DNA from: Afipia sp.
Lineage (GTDB): Bacteria; Pseudomonadota; Alphaproteobacteria; Rhizobiales; Xanthobacteraceae
DNA length: 64,000 nucleotides
Direction of reading: 5' to 3'
Assembly (NCBI GenBank): GCA_024707075.1
Contig: JANQAK010000003.1
Coordinates: 1,426,001 to 1,490,000, forward strand
Under the pieces are notes generated by a model. It saw only the letters and a program-made list of their open reading frames with translations, was not told the origin of the DNA and did not search any database. A program made the translations under genes and the position numbers. The first letter of the stretch is position 1, and every line of letters starts with the position of its first letter. Shown piece after piece: positions 8,981 through 18,454 of this stretch.

Positions 8981-9864
8981 GGCGATACGTGCGACAGGTT
9001 GAGACGCCCGCCAAACAGGCCCGACGGCTTGAGGATCAGGATGAGCAGGAATACGCCGAAAACTGCAACCTCCCGGAGATCCGAACCGACATAAAATCCG
9101 GAAAGACTATCGATCAGCCCAATGACCAGCGAGCCCAGGAAAGCGCCACCGATCGAGCCAAGACCTCCGAGAACGACGACGACGAAAGCGGTCAGCACAA
9201 AGTAGGTCCCGATATTCGGCGAGGTCGGATACAGCGGTGCGATCAGCGCCGCAGCGACGCCAACGCAGGCCGCGCCAATCCCGAAGGTCAGGATATAGAT
9301 GCGGTTGACGTCGATGCCCATGAGCTGCGCGGCGGCACGGTTCTGCGCCACGGCCCGGATTGCGCGTCCCGTCTGGGTTCGCGCCAGAAAATATTGCAAA
9401 CCGACAACCAGCAATATCGATGCGGCGAGAATGGCAAGCTGGCCGGAAAGCACCCGGATCGGTCCGATCTGCAACGGCATGCGTAATCCGCTCGGCGGCG
9501 TGTTGGCGATGTCGGCGCCGAAAATCAGAAGCGCCAGATTGATCAGGGCGGTGGACAGGCCGACGGTTGCAAAGATCTGGATGTGATCGTCACGCGCCGC
9601 CATCAATGGCTGGATCAAGAACCGCTGGGTCAGCGCCCCGAACAGAAACAGCAGCGGCACGACGGCGATCACCGTGGCGAACGGATGAATGCCAAGCCGG
9701 TTGGTCAGCAAGTACGTGAGATACATGCCGACCATGAGGAATTCGCCATGGGCGAAATTCACCACCTTGACGATGCCGAAGATCAGCGTCAGCCCGACAC
9801 TGACGATGGCAAAGAGAGCGCCAAGCAGCAGGCCATTGGCGACCACTTGCAGGAACGTGTTCAT
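8977..9864 (-). CDS. Branched-chain-type ABC transporter permease (LivH-like)
   Basis: A 295-residue hydrophobic protein with about eight membrane segments. The family's N-terminal GLTLIFGIVKVVNFAHGEF motif is at about 25-43, and GIGAACVGVAAALIAPLYP lies in the second half. It is the inner-membrane partner of the LivM half of the fused subunit. Its stop overlaps the start of the LivMG gene by four bases. It lies 65 bases after the binding-protein gene, separated from it by a strong hairpin. Confidence 0.9.
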   Translation of the reverse strand: MNTFLQVVANGLLLGALFAIVSVGLTLIFGIVKVVNFAHGEFLMVGMYLTYLLTNRLGIHPFATVIAVVPLLFLFGALTQRFLIQPLMAARDDHIQIFATVGLSTALINLALLIFGADIANTPPSGLRMPLQIGPIRVLSGQLAILAASILLVVGLQYFLARTQTGRAIRAVAQNRAAAQLMGIDVNRIYILTFGIGAACVGVAAALIAPLYPTSPNIGTYFVLTAFVVVVLGGLGSIGGAFLGSLVIGLIDSLSGFYVGSDLREVAVFGVFLLILILKPSGLFGGRLNLSHVSP

Positions 9865-9890
9865 CGCGCCTCACTGGAAAAATGAGCAGA

Positions 9891-9915
9891 GCGGGGCAGC
9901 ACCAGGCTGCCCCGC
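9891..9915. promoter_or_regulatory. Hairpin between binding-protein gene and livH
   Basis: GCGGGGCAGC and GCTGCCCCGC form perfect ten-base arms around a five-base loop. On the transcribed minus strand it lies 15 bases after the binding-protein stop. A weak T-run appears only about 10 bases later, so it fits an mRNA-stabilising or partial-termination element that sets a high ratio of binding protein to membrane subunits. Confidence 0.65.
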
Positions 9916-9929
9916 CTTGATCGCCGCGT

Positions 9930-11135
9930 TTACTTGCCGCCGACTTTCATCGGTGCGACGGCAGCCGCGTCAGGATAAACGGTGACGAGCTTGCCACCCT
10001 GCCACTGCATTCCCATCATGCTGGCACGTTCGTTCTGGTTGTTCTTACCGAACTTGATGCCGTAGCCGGTCGAAGTCACGCCCGGCGCGATGTCGATCGT
10101 CGTCATCGCCTTGGTGATTTCATCCGGCGAGAAGCCCTTGGCCTTGTTGAGAGCTTCGAGAATGGCCTTCGCGCCGGTATAGTTATTGATCGAGTGGCCG
10201 GAACGCGGGCTCTCGTTGTACTTCTTCTTGTAAGTCGCGACGAAGTCCTCGAGCCTTGGCGTGAACTTGGTGTTGACGAGGTACTGGGTGAAATCGACGT
10301 CGAGCACGCCTTCCATCACGCCATGTCCGACCGCGTCAGCCGTCGGCTGCATCGAATAACCGCCGCCACCACCGATGATCGCACCCGGCTTGAAGCCGGC
10401 TTCATTGGCCTGCTGCAGGAACAGCACCGAGTCGTTCGAGTACGACGTCTGGAGCACAATATCGACGCCGCGCTGTTTCAGGTCGAGAACGAGAGACGAC
10501 ATGTCGACCGTGGCGGCCGGATAGCTCTGCATCGAAACCACGTTCAGCTTGGCATCCGTTGCATACTTCTTCTCGTGGTTCGCAACCGAAGTACCGTAGC
10601 TCGAATCCTCGTAGATGATGCCGATCTTCAGCTCTTCCGGCTTCTTGCCGAGCTTGGCAGAAACCTTGGTGACGATCATTTCGACAATCAGCTTCGCCAT
10701 GTCTTCCGCAGTCGGATTGGTACGGTAGAGATATTTCAGGCCGCGACCGGTAACCTCATCGGCAACGGCGCCGAGTTCGAAATAAGGGATGCCTGACAGC
10801 TCAGCCACCTGGCTTGCGGCGATAGATCGTGCCGAAGAATACGAACCGAAGATCGCAGACACCTTGCCGAGCGAAATCAACCGGCGCGCTTCACCGATGG
10901 CCTGATTGTTGTCCACGGCATCGCCGCGCACCAGAACCACCTTCTGGCCCTGCACGCCGCCGGCGGCGTTAATTTCGTCGACGGCGATTTCAAGACCCCG
11001 CGCGCTTTCCTCACCGAGAAGAGCGAGTTGGCCGCTGAATGGATAAAGTGCGCCGAAAACGACATCCGCTTTGGCCGCGGGCGCCGAAAGCAACAGACCC
11101 GCAACTGCAACTTTCCAGAGTAACGACAGTTTCAT
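9930..11135 (-). CDS. Periplasmic amino-acid/amide-type substrate-binding protein (LivK-like)
   Basis: A 401-residue binding protein with a Sec signal peptide (charged MKLSLLWK start, hydrophobic core, cleavage probably after APAAKA). The mature part has the type I periplasmic fold of the Leu/Ile/Val-binding family, beginning DVVFGALYPFSGQLALLGEES and followed by VAVDEINAAGGVQGQKV. It delivers substrate to the LivH/LivMG/LivF membrane complex encoded next. It sits between the ThDP enzyme gene and the permeases, so its ligand is probably the compound degraded by the operon. Family membership does not tell the ligand: this branch includes aromatic-acid and amide binders. Confidence 0.88.
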   Translation of the reverse strand: MKLSLLWKVAVAGLLLSAPAAKADVVFGALYPFSGQLALLGEESARGLEIAVDEINAAGGVQGQKVVLVRGDAVDNNQAIGEARRLISLGKVSAIFGSYSSARSIAASQVAELSGIPYFELGAVADEVTGRGLKYLYRTNPTAEDMAKLIVEMIVTKVSAKLGKKPEELKIGIIYEDSSYGTSVANHEKKYATDAKLNVVSMQSYPAATVDMSSLVLDLKQRGVDIVLQTSYSNDSVLFLQQANEAGFKPGAIIGGGGGYSMQPTADAVGHGVMEGVLDVDFTQYLVNTKFTPRLEDFVATYKKKYNESPRSGHSINNYTGAKAILEALNKAKGFSPDEITKAMTTIDIAPGVTSTGYGIKFGKNNQNERASMMGMQWQGGKLVTVYPDAAAVAPMKVGGK

Positions 11136-11178
11136 CTTTTCCTCCCTGAGATTTTTCCGGCCAGCTTATGCTGGCACG

Positions 11179-12927
11179 TTAGTAGTTCAGCGCGTCTTTT
11201 CCTTCAAAACTAGTAATGGGCGGATGAGCGCGCTGGTCCGTAACAACGTCGATCACGGTCAGCGTATTCCGTCCCAAGGCAGCAGTAAGCGCCGGCAGGA
11301 AGTCGGCAGGCTTTTCAATCCTGATGCCGGTACAGCCGCACGCGCGAGCGATCGCCGCGTGATCGACGGCCTCGAAATCGCAGACGTCGGTGAAGTTGCC
11401 GAACAACGAGAGTTCGGCATGCTTCTGGTATCCGAGGATCTGGTTGTTGAGCACCACGATGACCACCGGCAGCTTCATCCGCCGGGATGTTTCCATTTCC
11501 GACCACACATGACCGAAACCGCCATCGCCGGTCAGGCAAATCACCGGAGCATTTGGTTGCGCAGCCTTGGCACCGAGTGCAAACGGCAGTCCCCATCCGA
11601 GACCGGCGATGCCGCGTGGCGTCAGGAAGCGCTGGCCTGCGCGGCGCGCGGTCAGGAAATTGGCGATCCAGATCGACGAATAGCTCGCGTCGGCGACGAC
11701 GATGGAGTCCGGCGTCAGGACCGTATCGATGTCGGCCAGCAGCCGCTCCGGACGAACCGGCACCGCGTCCATGTTCACCAGACGCTCCATGTCCTTCGCA
11801 TGCTTGGCGCGCGCGTCGGAAATCTTGGCTTCGAGAGCCGCCCGCCTCCCGGAGAGCGAGGACAGGTTTTCCTTCTCCAGCGCCGCAACAAGCGCGGCCA
11901 GCGTCAGCTTGGCATCGCCCGCCAAACGGAAGGCTTCATAGTTCCGGCCAATCTCGGAGCCATCGACGTCGATGTGGATGTACTGCGCGCCCTTTGGATA
12001 CAACGACCAGCTATCCGTGCCGTTCTGGTTGGTACGGTTGCCCACCAAAAGCACGACATCGGCCTCGGTCACCAGATCCCGCATATGCGAGGTTCGTCCA
12101 CGCGGTGCCATGAAATAGCCAACCACACCGAGCGACAACGGATGGGTCTCATCAACAGAGCCCTTGCCCATGACGGTGGTGGCAACCGGCAATCCAAGTG
12201 CCTGAAGCGCCGCCAGTTCGGCTGTTGCCCTGGAGGAATGAACGCCGCCGCCGGCGATCACAATCGGAGCCTTCGCCTTTGCAAGAAGCGCCGCAGCTTC
12301 CGCGACCCGCGAACGGTCAGCTTCGGTGCGATCCAGCGGATACGAACCAAGGTTGTTCGAGCGGCGTGGCGCAGCCGGATCGATGTCCGGACGCTCGTCG
12401 AGCACGTCGAGCGGCACGAGAAGAACAGCGGGACCGCAGCGGCCGCTCGCAGCAGCCGTGAACGCCATATCCACGTAATCGTCGATGCGCGCGGGATCCG
12501 CCACGCGGCGCACCCATTTCGCCACGCCGGAGAACAGCGCGAAATGATCGAGTTCCTGGAAAGCGTTCTTGTCGGTGGCTTTGCGGCTCACATCCTGAAC
12601 GATGGCAACCACCGGAATTGAAGCCTTCAGCGCCTCAGCCAGCCCCGGAACGAGCAGCGTCGCTGCGGGACCGTTCTGTCCGGTCACGACCGCGACCTTG
12701 CCCGAAATGCGCGCATAAGCGTCGGCCATGGCCGCGCCCGCGTTCTCGGTGCGATAGCCGATCTGGCGGATGCCATAGTCCGGCGCAGCGAGGAACAACG
12801 CCGAAGGAATGCTCTGTCCAAAGATTTCACGCACGCCGTGACGCTGAAGTGCCCCCGCGAGGACATGCGCTCCGGTCATATTGTTTGCGACGGGCTGCGC
12901 CGCGCCAGTTTTCGTCACGACATTCAT
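11179..12927 (-). CDS. Thiamine diphosphate-dependent enzyme (acetolactate synthase-like)
   Basis: A 582-residue enzyme with the three-domain layout of the acetolactate synthase/benzoylformate decarboxylase superfamily. The N-terminal domain has the ThDP-activating glutamate in YRTENAGAAMADAYAR, the central domain is of the DHS-like type (PIVIAGGGVHSS), and the C-terminal domain carries the diphosphate motif beginning GDGGFGHVWSEME and ending in NN near position 500. It would cleave or ligate a 2-oxo acid or a C-C bond next to a carbonyl. It is not an obvious biosynthetic IlvB: no IlvN is present and the neighbours are an importer and dehydrogenases. Decarboxylases, lyases and sulfoacetaldehyde acetyltransferase-type enzymes are all possible. 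The gene overlaps the quinone oxidoreductase gene by four bases. Confidence 0.8.
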   Translation of the reverse strand: MNVVTKTGAAQPVANNMTGAHVLAGALQRHGVREIFGQSIPSALFLAAPDYGIRQIGYRTENAGAAMADAYARISGKVAVVTGQNGPAATLLVPGLAEALKASIPVVAIVQDVSRKATDKNAFQELDHFALFSGVAKWVRRVADPARIDDYVDMAFTAAASGRCGPAVLLVPLDVLDERPDIDPAAPRRSNNLGSYPLDRTEADRSRVAEAAALLAKAKAPIVIAGGGVHSSRATAELAALQALGLPVATTVMGKGSVDETHPLSLGVVGYFMAPRGRTSHMRDLVTEADVVLLVGNRTNQNGTDSWSLYPKGAQYIHIDVDGSEIGRNYEAFRLAGDAKLTLAALVAALEKENLSSLSGRRAALEAKISDARAKHAKDMERLVNMDAVPVRPERLLADIDTVLTPDSIVVADASYSSIWIANFLTARRAGQRFLTPRGIAGLGWGLPFALGAKAAQPNAPVICLTGDGGFGHVWSEMETSRRMKLPVVIVVLNNQILGYQKHAELSLFGNFTDVCDFEAVDHAAIARACGCTGIRIEKPADFLPALTAALGRNTLTVIDVVTDQRAHPPITSFEGKDALNY

Positions 12928-13949
12928 GCTTTAACACTCCTTGGGGCTTCAGCGCCCTCTTGCATCACAAGTACGATCTTCCCGATATGGGCGCTGGCAT
13001 CCATTTTTCTGTGGGCGTCAGCGACACGCTCGAATGGGAAAACAGAATCGATCAAAGGCTTGGCACGCCCGGCTTCAACGAGCGGCAAAACCTTTTTCTC
13101 AAGCGCAGCGGCGACTTGTGCCTTCATCGGGATCGGGCGCACCCGCATGGTCGATCCGACGAGCGTCAGCCGTTTGGTCATCAGGAGCGTCAAGTCGATG
13201 TCGACACGAGCCCCCTGCTGGAATGCGATCTGCGAAATCCGGCCATCGACAGCGACTGCCTCAAGGTTACGCTGGATATAATCACCACCGACCATGTCGA
13301 GGATGACATCCGGTCCCTTCCCACCGGTCGCTTCCCGCGCGGCCATTACGAAATCCTGCGTGTTGTAATTGATCGCAACGTCAGCGCCGAGTTTCAGGCA
13401 CGCGGCGCACTTCTCATCCGAACCGACGGTGACAATCACGCGGGATCCGAAGGCCTTGGCAAGCAAGGTTGCCGTCGTGCCGATCCCCGACGCGCCGCCG
13501 TGGATCAGAACGGTTTCGCCGGGCTGAAGCCGACCCCGCTCGAAAAGATTGCTCCAGACTGTGAAGTAGGTTTCCGGAAACGCACCGGCCTCGACAAAGG
13601 ACATCGTCTTGGGCACAGGCAGCGCGACTGCTTCCGGTACCACCGCCCATTCGGCATAAGCGCCGCTATGGACAAGTGCCATCACGGCATCGCCCGGCTT
13701 GAAGCGAGTTGTCCCCGGACCGGAGCTTTCCACCACGCCCGCGAGTTCAAGACCGAAAATATCGGATGCACCCGGCGGTGGCGGATAAAGACCCTGGCGC
13801 TGCATCACATCCGGACGGTTGATACCGGCCGCGTGAACCTTCACCAGAAGCTCGCCCTCTCCCGGCACGGGCTTCGCCGTTTCGATGATTTTCAGCGCTT
13901 CCGGGCCGCCCGGCGTCGGCGCCACAACAGCGCGCATAGTTGAACTCAT
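12924..13949 (-). CDS. Zinc-free quinone oxidoreductase-type MDR dehydrogenase
   Basis: A 341-residue medium-chain dehydrogenase of the QOR/PIG3 branch. It starts MRAVVAPTPGGPEAL after four residues, has the GINRPDVMQRQGLYPPPPG segment typical of that branch, and the nucleotide-binding loop HGGASGIGTTA at about 147. The cysteines of the structural zinc site found in zinc alcohol dehydrogenases are absent. Such enzymes reduce quinones or alpha,beta-unsaturated carbonyls with NADPH. The start overlaps the stop of the upstream alcohol dehydrogenase by four bases and its stop overlaps the ThDP enzyme start, so the three are tightly coupled. Confidence 0.85.
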   Translation of the reverse strand: MSSTMRAVVAPTPGGPEALKIIETAKPVPGEGELLVKVHAAGINRPDVMQRQGLYPPPPGASDIFGLELAGVVESSGPGTTRFKPGDAVMALVHSGAYAEWAVVPEAVALPVPKTMSFVEAGAFPETYFTVWSNLFERGRLQPGETVLIHGGASGIGTTATLLAKAFGSRVIVTVGSDEKCAACLKLGADVAINYNTQDFVMAAREATGGKGPDVILDMVGGDYIQRNLEAVAVDGRISQIAFQQGARVDIDLTLLMTKRLTLVGSTMRVRPIPMKAQVAAALEKKVLPLVEAGRAKPLIDSVFPFERVADAHRKMDASAHIGKIVLVMQEGAEAPRSVKA

Positions 13950-15013
13950 GACAACGTTCCATTCGGTTGGGGCAACAGCATGACTTTGACCGCCTGACGG
14001 CTGCGCGCCAGCGCGAAGGCCTCGACACCGCTACTGAGAGGCTGACGATGGGTGATGAGGCGCGATAACTCATCGGAATGATTCGCCAGCAGACGGATCG
14101 CTTCCTCGACCGCGCGGGCTGTGGTGTCGTGCGCCGCGCGAAGCTGTTTCTTCTCGCGCACGAAGCGGGTAAGCTCCAGCGTCAGGTTCGCTGAATGAAT
14201 ACCGGCGACCACCAGGATGCCACCCGACCGTAACACGGCAAGTCCGCCGGTAACCGAAACCACGGCGCCAGTCGCTTCGATGACGCAGTCAACCGGCTGG
14301 CCGAAGATACCGTCAACGGCGTCTGCCAGAGACTCACCTGAAAGATCGACGCAATGAGCGATTCCCATTTCGCGAGCGCGCTCAAGCCGGACTTCGTCAT
14401 TAAAGCCCGCGAGCAGCACCTCGGCTCCGCGATTCTGGGCGACCCATGCCACGCCAAGACCGATCGGCCCGGGACCGAGCACGACGACGCGATCACCCGG
14501 CGCAAGCTCCGCCACATCCACAGCATTGATCGCGACGGAAAGAGGCTCAGTGAGCGCAGCAATTTCCAGAGACAGATTGTCGGGAACGAGACGGCAATTC
14601 GCGGCGGGAACAATCACGCGATCAGCGAACCCACCGTCCATGTGAAGGCCAATGGTGCGACGGCCCTGGCAACCTTCCGGGCGGCCCGCCTTGCACGCGT
14701 GACACTTGCCGCAATTCACGGTGGGCCAGCAGACAACCCGGTCGCCGCATTTGAATGCACTCACCTTCGGGCCCACGGCTCGCACGATGCCGGAGAATTC
14801 GTGGCCGATCGTGACCGGCATCGCTGCCGTCATGAATTCGTAGCCGGGGGTCCATTCATAGGCATGCACGTCGCTGCCGCAGATACCCGCGGCGGCGACA
14901 TCTATCAGAATCTGGCCGTCAGCCGGGGCCGACGGAGCATCAAGCATCACGAGTTCGACGCCGAACGCAGCCGCAGTTTTTCGCAGCGCGATCATAGGTC
15001 CTCCCTCCATCAA
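13946..15013 (-). CDS. Zinc-dependent alcohol (sorbitol/threonine-type) dehydrogenase
   Basis: A 355-residue zinc MDR enzyme and first gene of the operon. The catalytic zinc ligands are visible in GICGSD and GHEFSG, and the structural zinc cysteines in NCGKCHACKAGRPEGC. The Rossmann loop is VLGPGPIGLG. It resembles the sorbitol, L-threonine and galactitol dehydrogenase branch, so the substrate is probably a polyol or hydroxy acid. MIALRK at 14995 is an alternative start to 15013. The divergent GntR gene and two inverted repeats in the gap point to substrate-induced control. Confidence 0.85.
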   Translation of the reverse strand: MMEGGPMIALRKTAAAFGVELVMLDAPSAPADGQILIDVAAAGICGSDVHAYEWTPGYEFMTAAMPVTIGHEFSGIVRAVGPKVSAFKCGDRVVCWPTVNCGKCHACKAGRPEGCQGRRTIGLHMDGGFADRVIVPAANCRLVPDNLSLEIAALTEPLSVAINAVDVAELAPGDRVVVLGPGPIGLGVAWVAQNRGAEVLLAGFNDEVRLERAREMGIAHCVDLSGESLADAVDGIFGQPVDCVIEATGAVVSVTGGLAVLRSGGILVVAGIHSANLTLELTRFVREKKQLRAAHDTTARAVEEAIRLLANHSDELSRLITHRQPLSSGVEAFALARSRQAVKVMLLPQPNGTLS

Positions 15014-15072
15014 TCCCGTCGACGGGCCGGATTGCCTGTTCGCGTTGGCTGGAATTGATGGTACATTTTATT

Positions 15073-15082
15073 TGTTATAACA
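15073..15082. promoter_or_regulatory. Perfect palindrome, candidate GntR operator
   Basis: TGTTATAACA is a perfect ten-base palindrome in the gap between the GntR gene and the alcohol dehydrogenase gene. It contains the GT-N4-AC arrangement expected of FadR-branch GntR operators. The surrounding AT-rich stretch would also suit the promoters of both genes. Confidence 0.45.
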
Positions 15083-15098
15083 TATTACTCTCCACTTT

Positions 15099-15121
15099 AA
15101 GGCTCGAGTCAAGCGAGCCTT
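15099..15121. promoter_or_regulatory. Inverted repeat in GntR leader
   Basis: AAGGCTCG and CGAGCCTT are perfect eight-base arms around a seven-base spacer, 16 bases before the GntR start codon. It could be a second operator allowing autorepression, or a leader hairpin. Confidence 0.45.
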
Positions 15122-15137
15122 ACGGAAAAATATTGAG

Positions 15138-15845
15138 ATGAGTGCAGAAGAAGCGGATTGGGCCCGCCCGATCGTCAAGGAAAACCTCAGTGAGCGGGCT
15201 TATTCGAGTCTGCGGCAGGCCTTGATGCGCGGCCAGTTGCGGCCGGGGGAAAGGCTTCGCCTGCGGCCGATGTCGGTGCGTTTCGGCATTAGCGCGACGC
15301 CAATGCGCGAAGCGCTGTTGCGTCTGGTCAGTGAAAAGGCGCTGGCGCTGGACGCCCGAGGTACAGTTGCCGTCCCGACGCTGACGCTCGATCAACTGCT
15401 CGAAATCCGCACGATCCGAACTGACCTGGAGGGACGTTCAGCGGCGGCAGCCGCAAGCGTCGCTTCGGACAGCGAGATCGATACGCTGGCCAACATTCAC
15501 GCACGGATGTGCAATTGCCACCAGATCCAGCAGTTTGAAGAAGCCATCGACTTGAATACCGAGTTTCACCTGCTGCTTTGCCGCATGGGCCGGCTGCCGG
15601 TGCTCTACGATCTGGTCGAAGGACTTTGGGTTCGCTGCGGACCGATCCTCTCGCATCTCTATGATGGCGGCTTACCGGAGGATTGGGAATCCCACGCCCA
15701 TCTGCGGATCCTTGCCGCCCTACGCAATCACGATCCGAATGCTGCGCGCAAAGCGATCTGCGAAGACATCATCAACGGCGGACGCGGGCTTCTCGCTTAC
15801 GTCGCTGACAGAACCGATGACAAGACAGGCACATCCGCTCCCTGA
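15138..15845 (+). CDS. GntR-family transcriptional regulator (FadR subfamily)
   Basis: A 235-residue regulator. The N-terminal winged helix (about residues 15-80) includes ERAYSSLRQALMRGQLRPGE and the recognition segment MSVRFGISATPMREALLRL typical of FadR/FCD proteins. The rest is an alpha-helical FCD ligand-binding domain; EFHLLLCRMG and the later HLRILAAL segment carry the acidic and histidine residues that often bind a metal and an organic acid. It is divergent from the catabolic operon and is probably its substrate-responsive repressor. The start is ATG at 15138; its ribosome binding site is weak. Confidence 0.88.
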   Translation: MSAEEADWARPIVKENLSERAYSSLRQALMRGQLRPGERLRLRPMSVRFGISATPMREALLRLVSEKALALDARGTVAVPTLTLDQLLEIRTIRTDLEGRSAAAAASVASDSEIDTLANIHARMCNCHQIQQFEEAIDLNTEFHLLLCRMGRLPVLYDLVEGLWVRCGPILSHLYDGGLPEDWESHAHLRILAALRNHDPNAARKAICEDIINGGRGLLAYVADRTDDKTGTSAP

Positions 15846-15871
15846 CAAATATCCAAGAGATGCCGGCCGGG

Positions 15872-17495
15872 TCAGCTATGCAAGCCGGGAGCCTCGTGGC
15901 CGGTACGCGCAACGTATTCCGTATAGCCACCGCCATATTGATGAATGCCATCGGGCGTCAGTTCGAGCACACGATTGGACAGCGCGGCAAGAAAATGCCG
16001 ATCGTGCGAGACGAACAGCATGGTGCCCTCATACTGCGACAGTGCAGTGATGAGCATCTCCTTCGTCGCCATGTCGAGGTGGTTCGTGGGCTCGTCCAGC
16101 ACCAGAAAATTAGGCGGGTCGAAAAGCATCTTCGCCATCACCAGCCGCGCCTTCTCGCCACCCGACAGCACCCGGCACTTCTTCTCGACGTCATCCCCGG
16201 AAAACCCGAAGCAGCCGGCCAGCGCGCGCAACGAGCCCTGCCCGGCCTGAGGAAATGAATACTCCAGCTCCTCGAACACCGTGCGTTCGCCATCCAGCAG
16301 ATCCATGGCGTGTTGCGCGAAGTAACCCATCTTCACGCTGCCGCCCAATGCCACCGTGCCATCGTCCGGCTCCGTGGAGCCCGCCACCAGTTTCAATAGC
16401 GTAGACTTGCCCGCGCCATTGATGCCCATGACACACCAGCGCTCCCGGCGGCGCACGGAGAAATCCAGTCCCTCGTAGATGCTCCGTTTGCCATAACCCT
16501 TGTGGATGTTCTTCAGACTTACGACATCCTCGCCGGAGCGCGGTGCCGGCTGAAATTCAAAGGACACCGCCTGTCGGCGCTTCGGCGGCTCGACACGCTC
16601 GATCTTGTCCAACTTCTTCACCCGGCTCTGCACCTGCGCGGCATGTGAGGCGCGCGCCTTGAACCGCTCGATGAACTTGATTTCCTTGGCGAGCATCGCC
16701 TGCTGGCGCTCGAACTGGGCCTGCTGCTGCTTTTCGCTCAGCGCTCGTTGCTGTTCGTAGAATTCGTAGTTGCCCGAGTATGACGTCAGCGCGCCGCCGT
16801 CGATCTCCACCACCTTGTTGATGATACGATTCATGAATTCGCGGTCATGCGATGTCATGAGCAACAGGCCGTCATACCCCTTGAGGAATTCCTCCAGCCA
16901 GATGAGGCTTTCCAGATCGAGATGGTTGCTCGGTTCGTCGAGCAGCATGGCGTCCGGACGCATCAGCAGGATTCGGGCGAGCGCCACGCGCATCTTCCAG
17001 CCGCCCGACAGCGCGCCCACGTCACCGTCCATCATCTCCTGGCTGAAGCTCAGACCCGCAAGAACTTCACGCGCACGGCCTTCCAGAGCGTAACCGTCAA
17101 GTTCCTCGAAGCGCGCCTGCACTTCACCGTAGCGCGCGATGATGTCATCCATGTCGTCCGCCCGGTCCGGATCGCCCATGGCGGTCTCCAGCTCCTTTAG
17201 TTCAGCCGCCACGACGCTCACGGGACCCGCGCCGTCCATCACTTCGGAGACGGCACTGCGGCCCGACATCTCGCCGACATCCTGGCTGAAGTAGCCGATG
17301 GTCACGCCCCGATCGACAGACACTTGGCCTTCATCGGGAAGTTCCTGCCCCGTGATCATCCGGAAAAAGTGTGGTCTTGCCGGACCCATTAGGACCAACG
17401 AGGCCGATCTTCTCGCCCTTCTGGAGAGCTGCGGAAGCCTCGATGAAAAGGATCTGATGGCCGTTCTGTTTGCTGATGTTATCGAGGCGAATCAT
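15872..17495 (-). pseudogene. ABC-F family ATPase (Uup/YbiT-like), frameshifted
   Basis: The two frames together encode about 540 residues with two ABC ATPase domains and no membrane segments, the ABC-F layout of ribosome-associated translation factors. The N-terminal part begins MIRLDNISKQNGHQILF with Walker A GPNGSGKT. The rest contains signatures LSGGWKMR and LSGGEKAR, Walker B segments ending DEPSNHLD and DEPTNHLD, and the inter-domain linker rich in Arg, Lys and Gln. The frames join if one A is removed from the run of five at 17364-17368, restoring TTLFRMITG. ABC-F proteins of this branch are widely conserved, so a sequencing error is quite likely. It is convergent with the GntR gene and unrelated in function to its neighbours. 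Confidence 0.88.
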
Positions 17496-17593
17496 GACGC
17501 ATACGCTTGGGGAAAGTTGCGCTGTCTTTATGCCATATGGCTCGCTCGCGGAAGGGTATTTCAGGCCGCAAAACAGGCCATTTCCCAGCCATT

Positions 17594-18454
17594 TCATCTG
17601 CGACGACGAGCGAGTTCCACGCCTTTCGCAGCCGCACCGGCAACATGAAACGCCACTTCCATGCCGCGGGCCAATGAACCCGCGTCGTCTCCGAGTATTC
17701 GCATCACAAGACCGGCGCCGTTCGGTGCACTCGACGCCCCCGCCAGGCATCCCTGACGGGTCACCGCTTCTTCAAGTTTGGAGATGACCGGCAGTTTTTC
17801 CCGCGGGGCGATCAGCGTCAGTGTAGCCGCAGCGCCTCTGCCACCGAGCGCGCCACCTGCGGGCCGGACATCCCTGCCCACTACGCAGCCATTATCGACT
17901 ATCAGCAATTTTCCATCGGGCCGTACAACCCTCAGCATCGTCTCAAATCGCGCAAAGGACTTCTCTTCACAGGCCGGATCGTGGACCGTAAAGCCATCAA
18001 TCAGAAGCAGGACCGCGTCCTCCGCTACGCTTGCAATCGTCTTGACGGCAAGATGCGCGCCGGGAAAGAGGATATAAGGATCGTTTACGAATGAGCAGAA
18101 CGCGCCAGCACCCACCTCAAGCACTTGATGAATGATGGAGCCATCCTCGCGGCCATGATGGACAACCGTGGAGGATTGCGAGGTCAGGCTCAGCGACGCA
18201 CCGTCGCGCACGGCCACATTAAGATGAAGCCGGTCGTCCGCGTATAGCCCACCAGACGCGGACTGTAGATAAAGTGTCAGAAGATCGGGAGCCGCCCGAT
18301 CCATGTAGAAGCCACGCGTGATGTGGAGCGGATAGCCGATATGCTGCCGGCGGATGACTGTGCGCCCGCCGGCAAAATCGGCCTCCAGCCGATTCCGGGC
18401 CTCACGACCCGGATGTGGTGTGGAAAAGGACTGCGGCAGCAATTGCATCGACAA
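17594..18454 (-). CDS. ureD: Urease accessory protein UreD
   Basis: A 286-residue UreD/UreH-type chaperone. Family features are the segment [16 protein letters not shown], the [17 protein letters not shown] stretch (UreD proteins have a related TTQAATKVY motif there), and the FPGAHL motif in the middle. UreD binds the urease apoprotein and, with UreF and UreG, admits nickel and CO2 to the active site. It is the last gene of the urease set, and its start overlaps the end of ureG by about 50 bases if the ATG at 18454 is used; a later start would reduce this overlap. Confidence 0.85.
   Translation of the reverse strand: MSMQLLPQSFSTPHPGREARNRLEADFAGGRTVIRRQHIGYPLHITRGFYMDRAAPDLLTLYLQSASGGLYADDRLHLNVAVRDGASLSLTSQSSTVVHHGREDGSIIHQVLEVGAGAFCSFVNDPYILFPGAHLAVKTIASVAEDAVLLLIDGFTVHDPACEEKSFARFETMLRVVRPDGKLLIVDNGCVVGRDVRPAGGALGGRGAAATLTLIAPREKLPVISKLEEAVTRQGCLAGASSAPNGAGLVMRILGDDAGSLARGMEVAFHVAGAAAKGVELARRRR

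Noticed and set aside
11071-12621. 516-codon open frame on the plus strand
   Set aside because: Antisense to the ThDP enzyme and start of the binding-protein gene. It looks like shadow sequence.
11179-12927. Biosynthetic acetolactate synthase (ilvB)
   Set aside because: No ilvN or other isoleucine-valine genes nearby; the setting is a catabolic importer operon.
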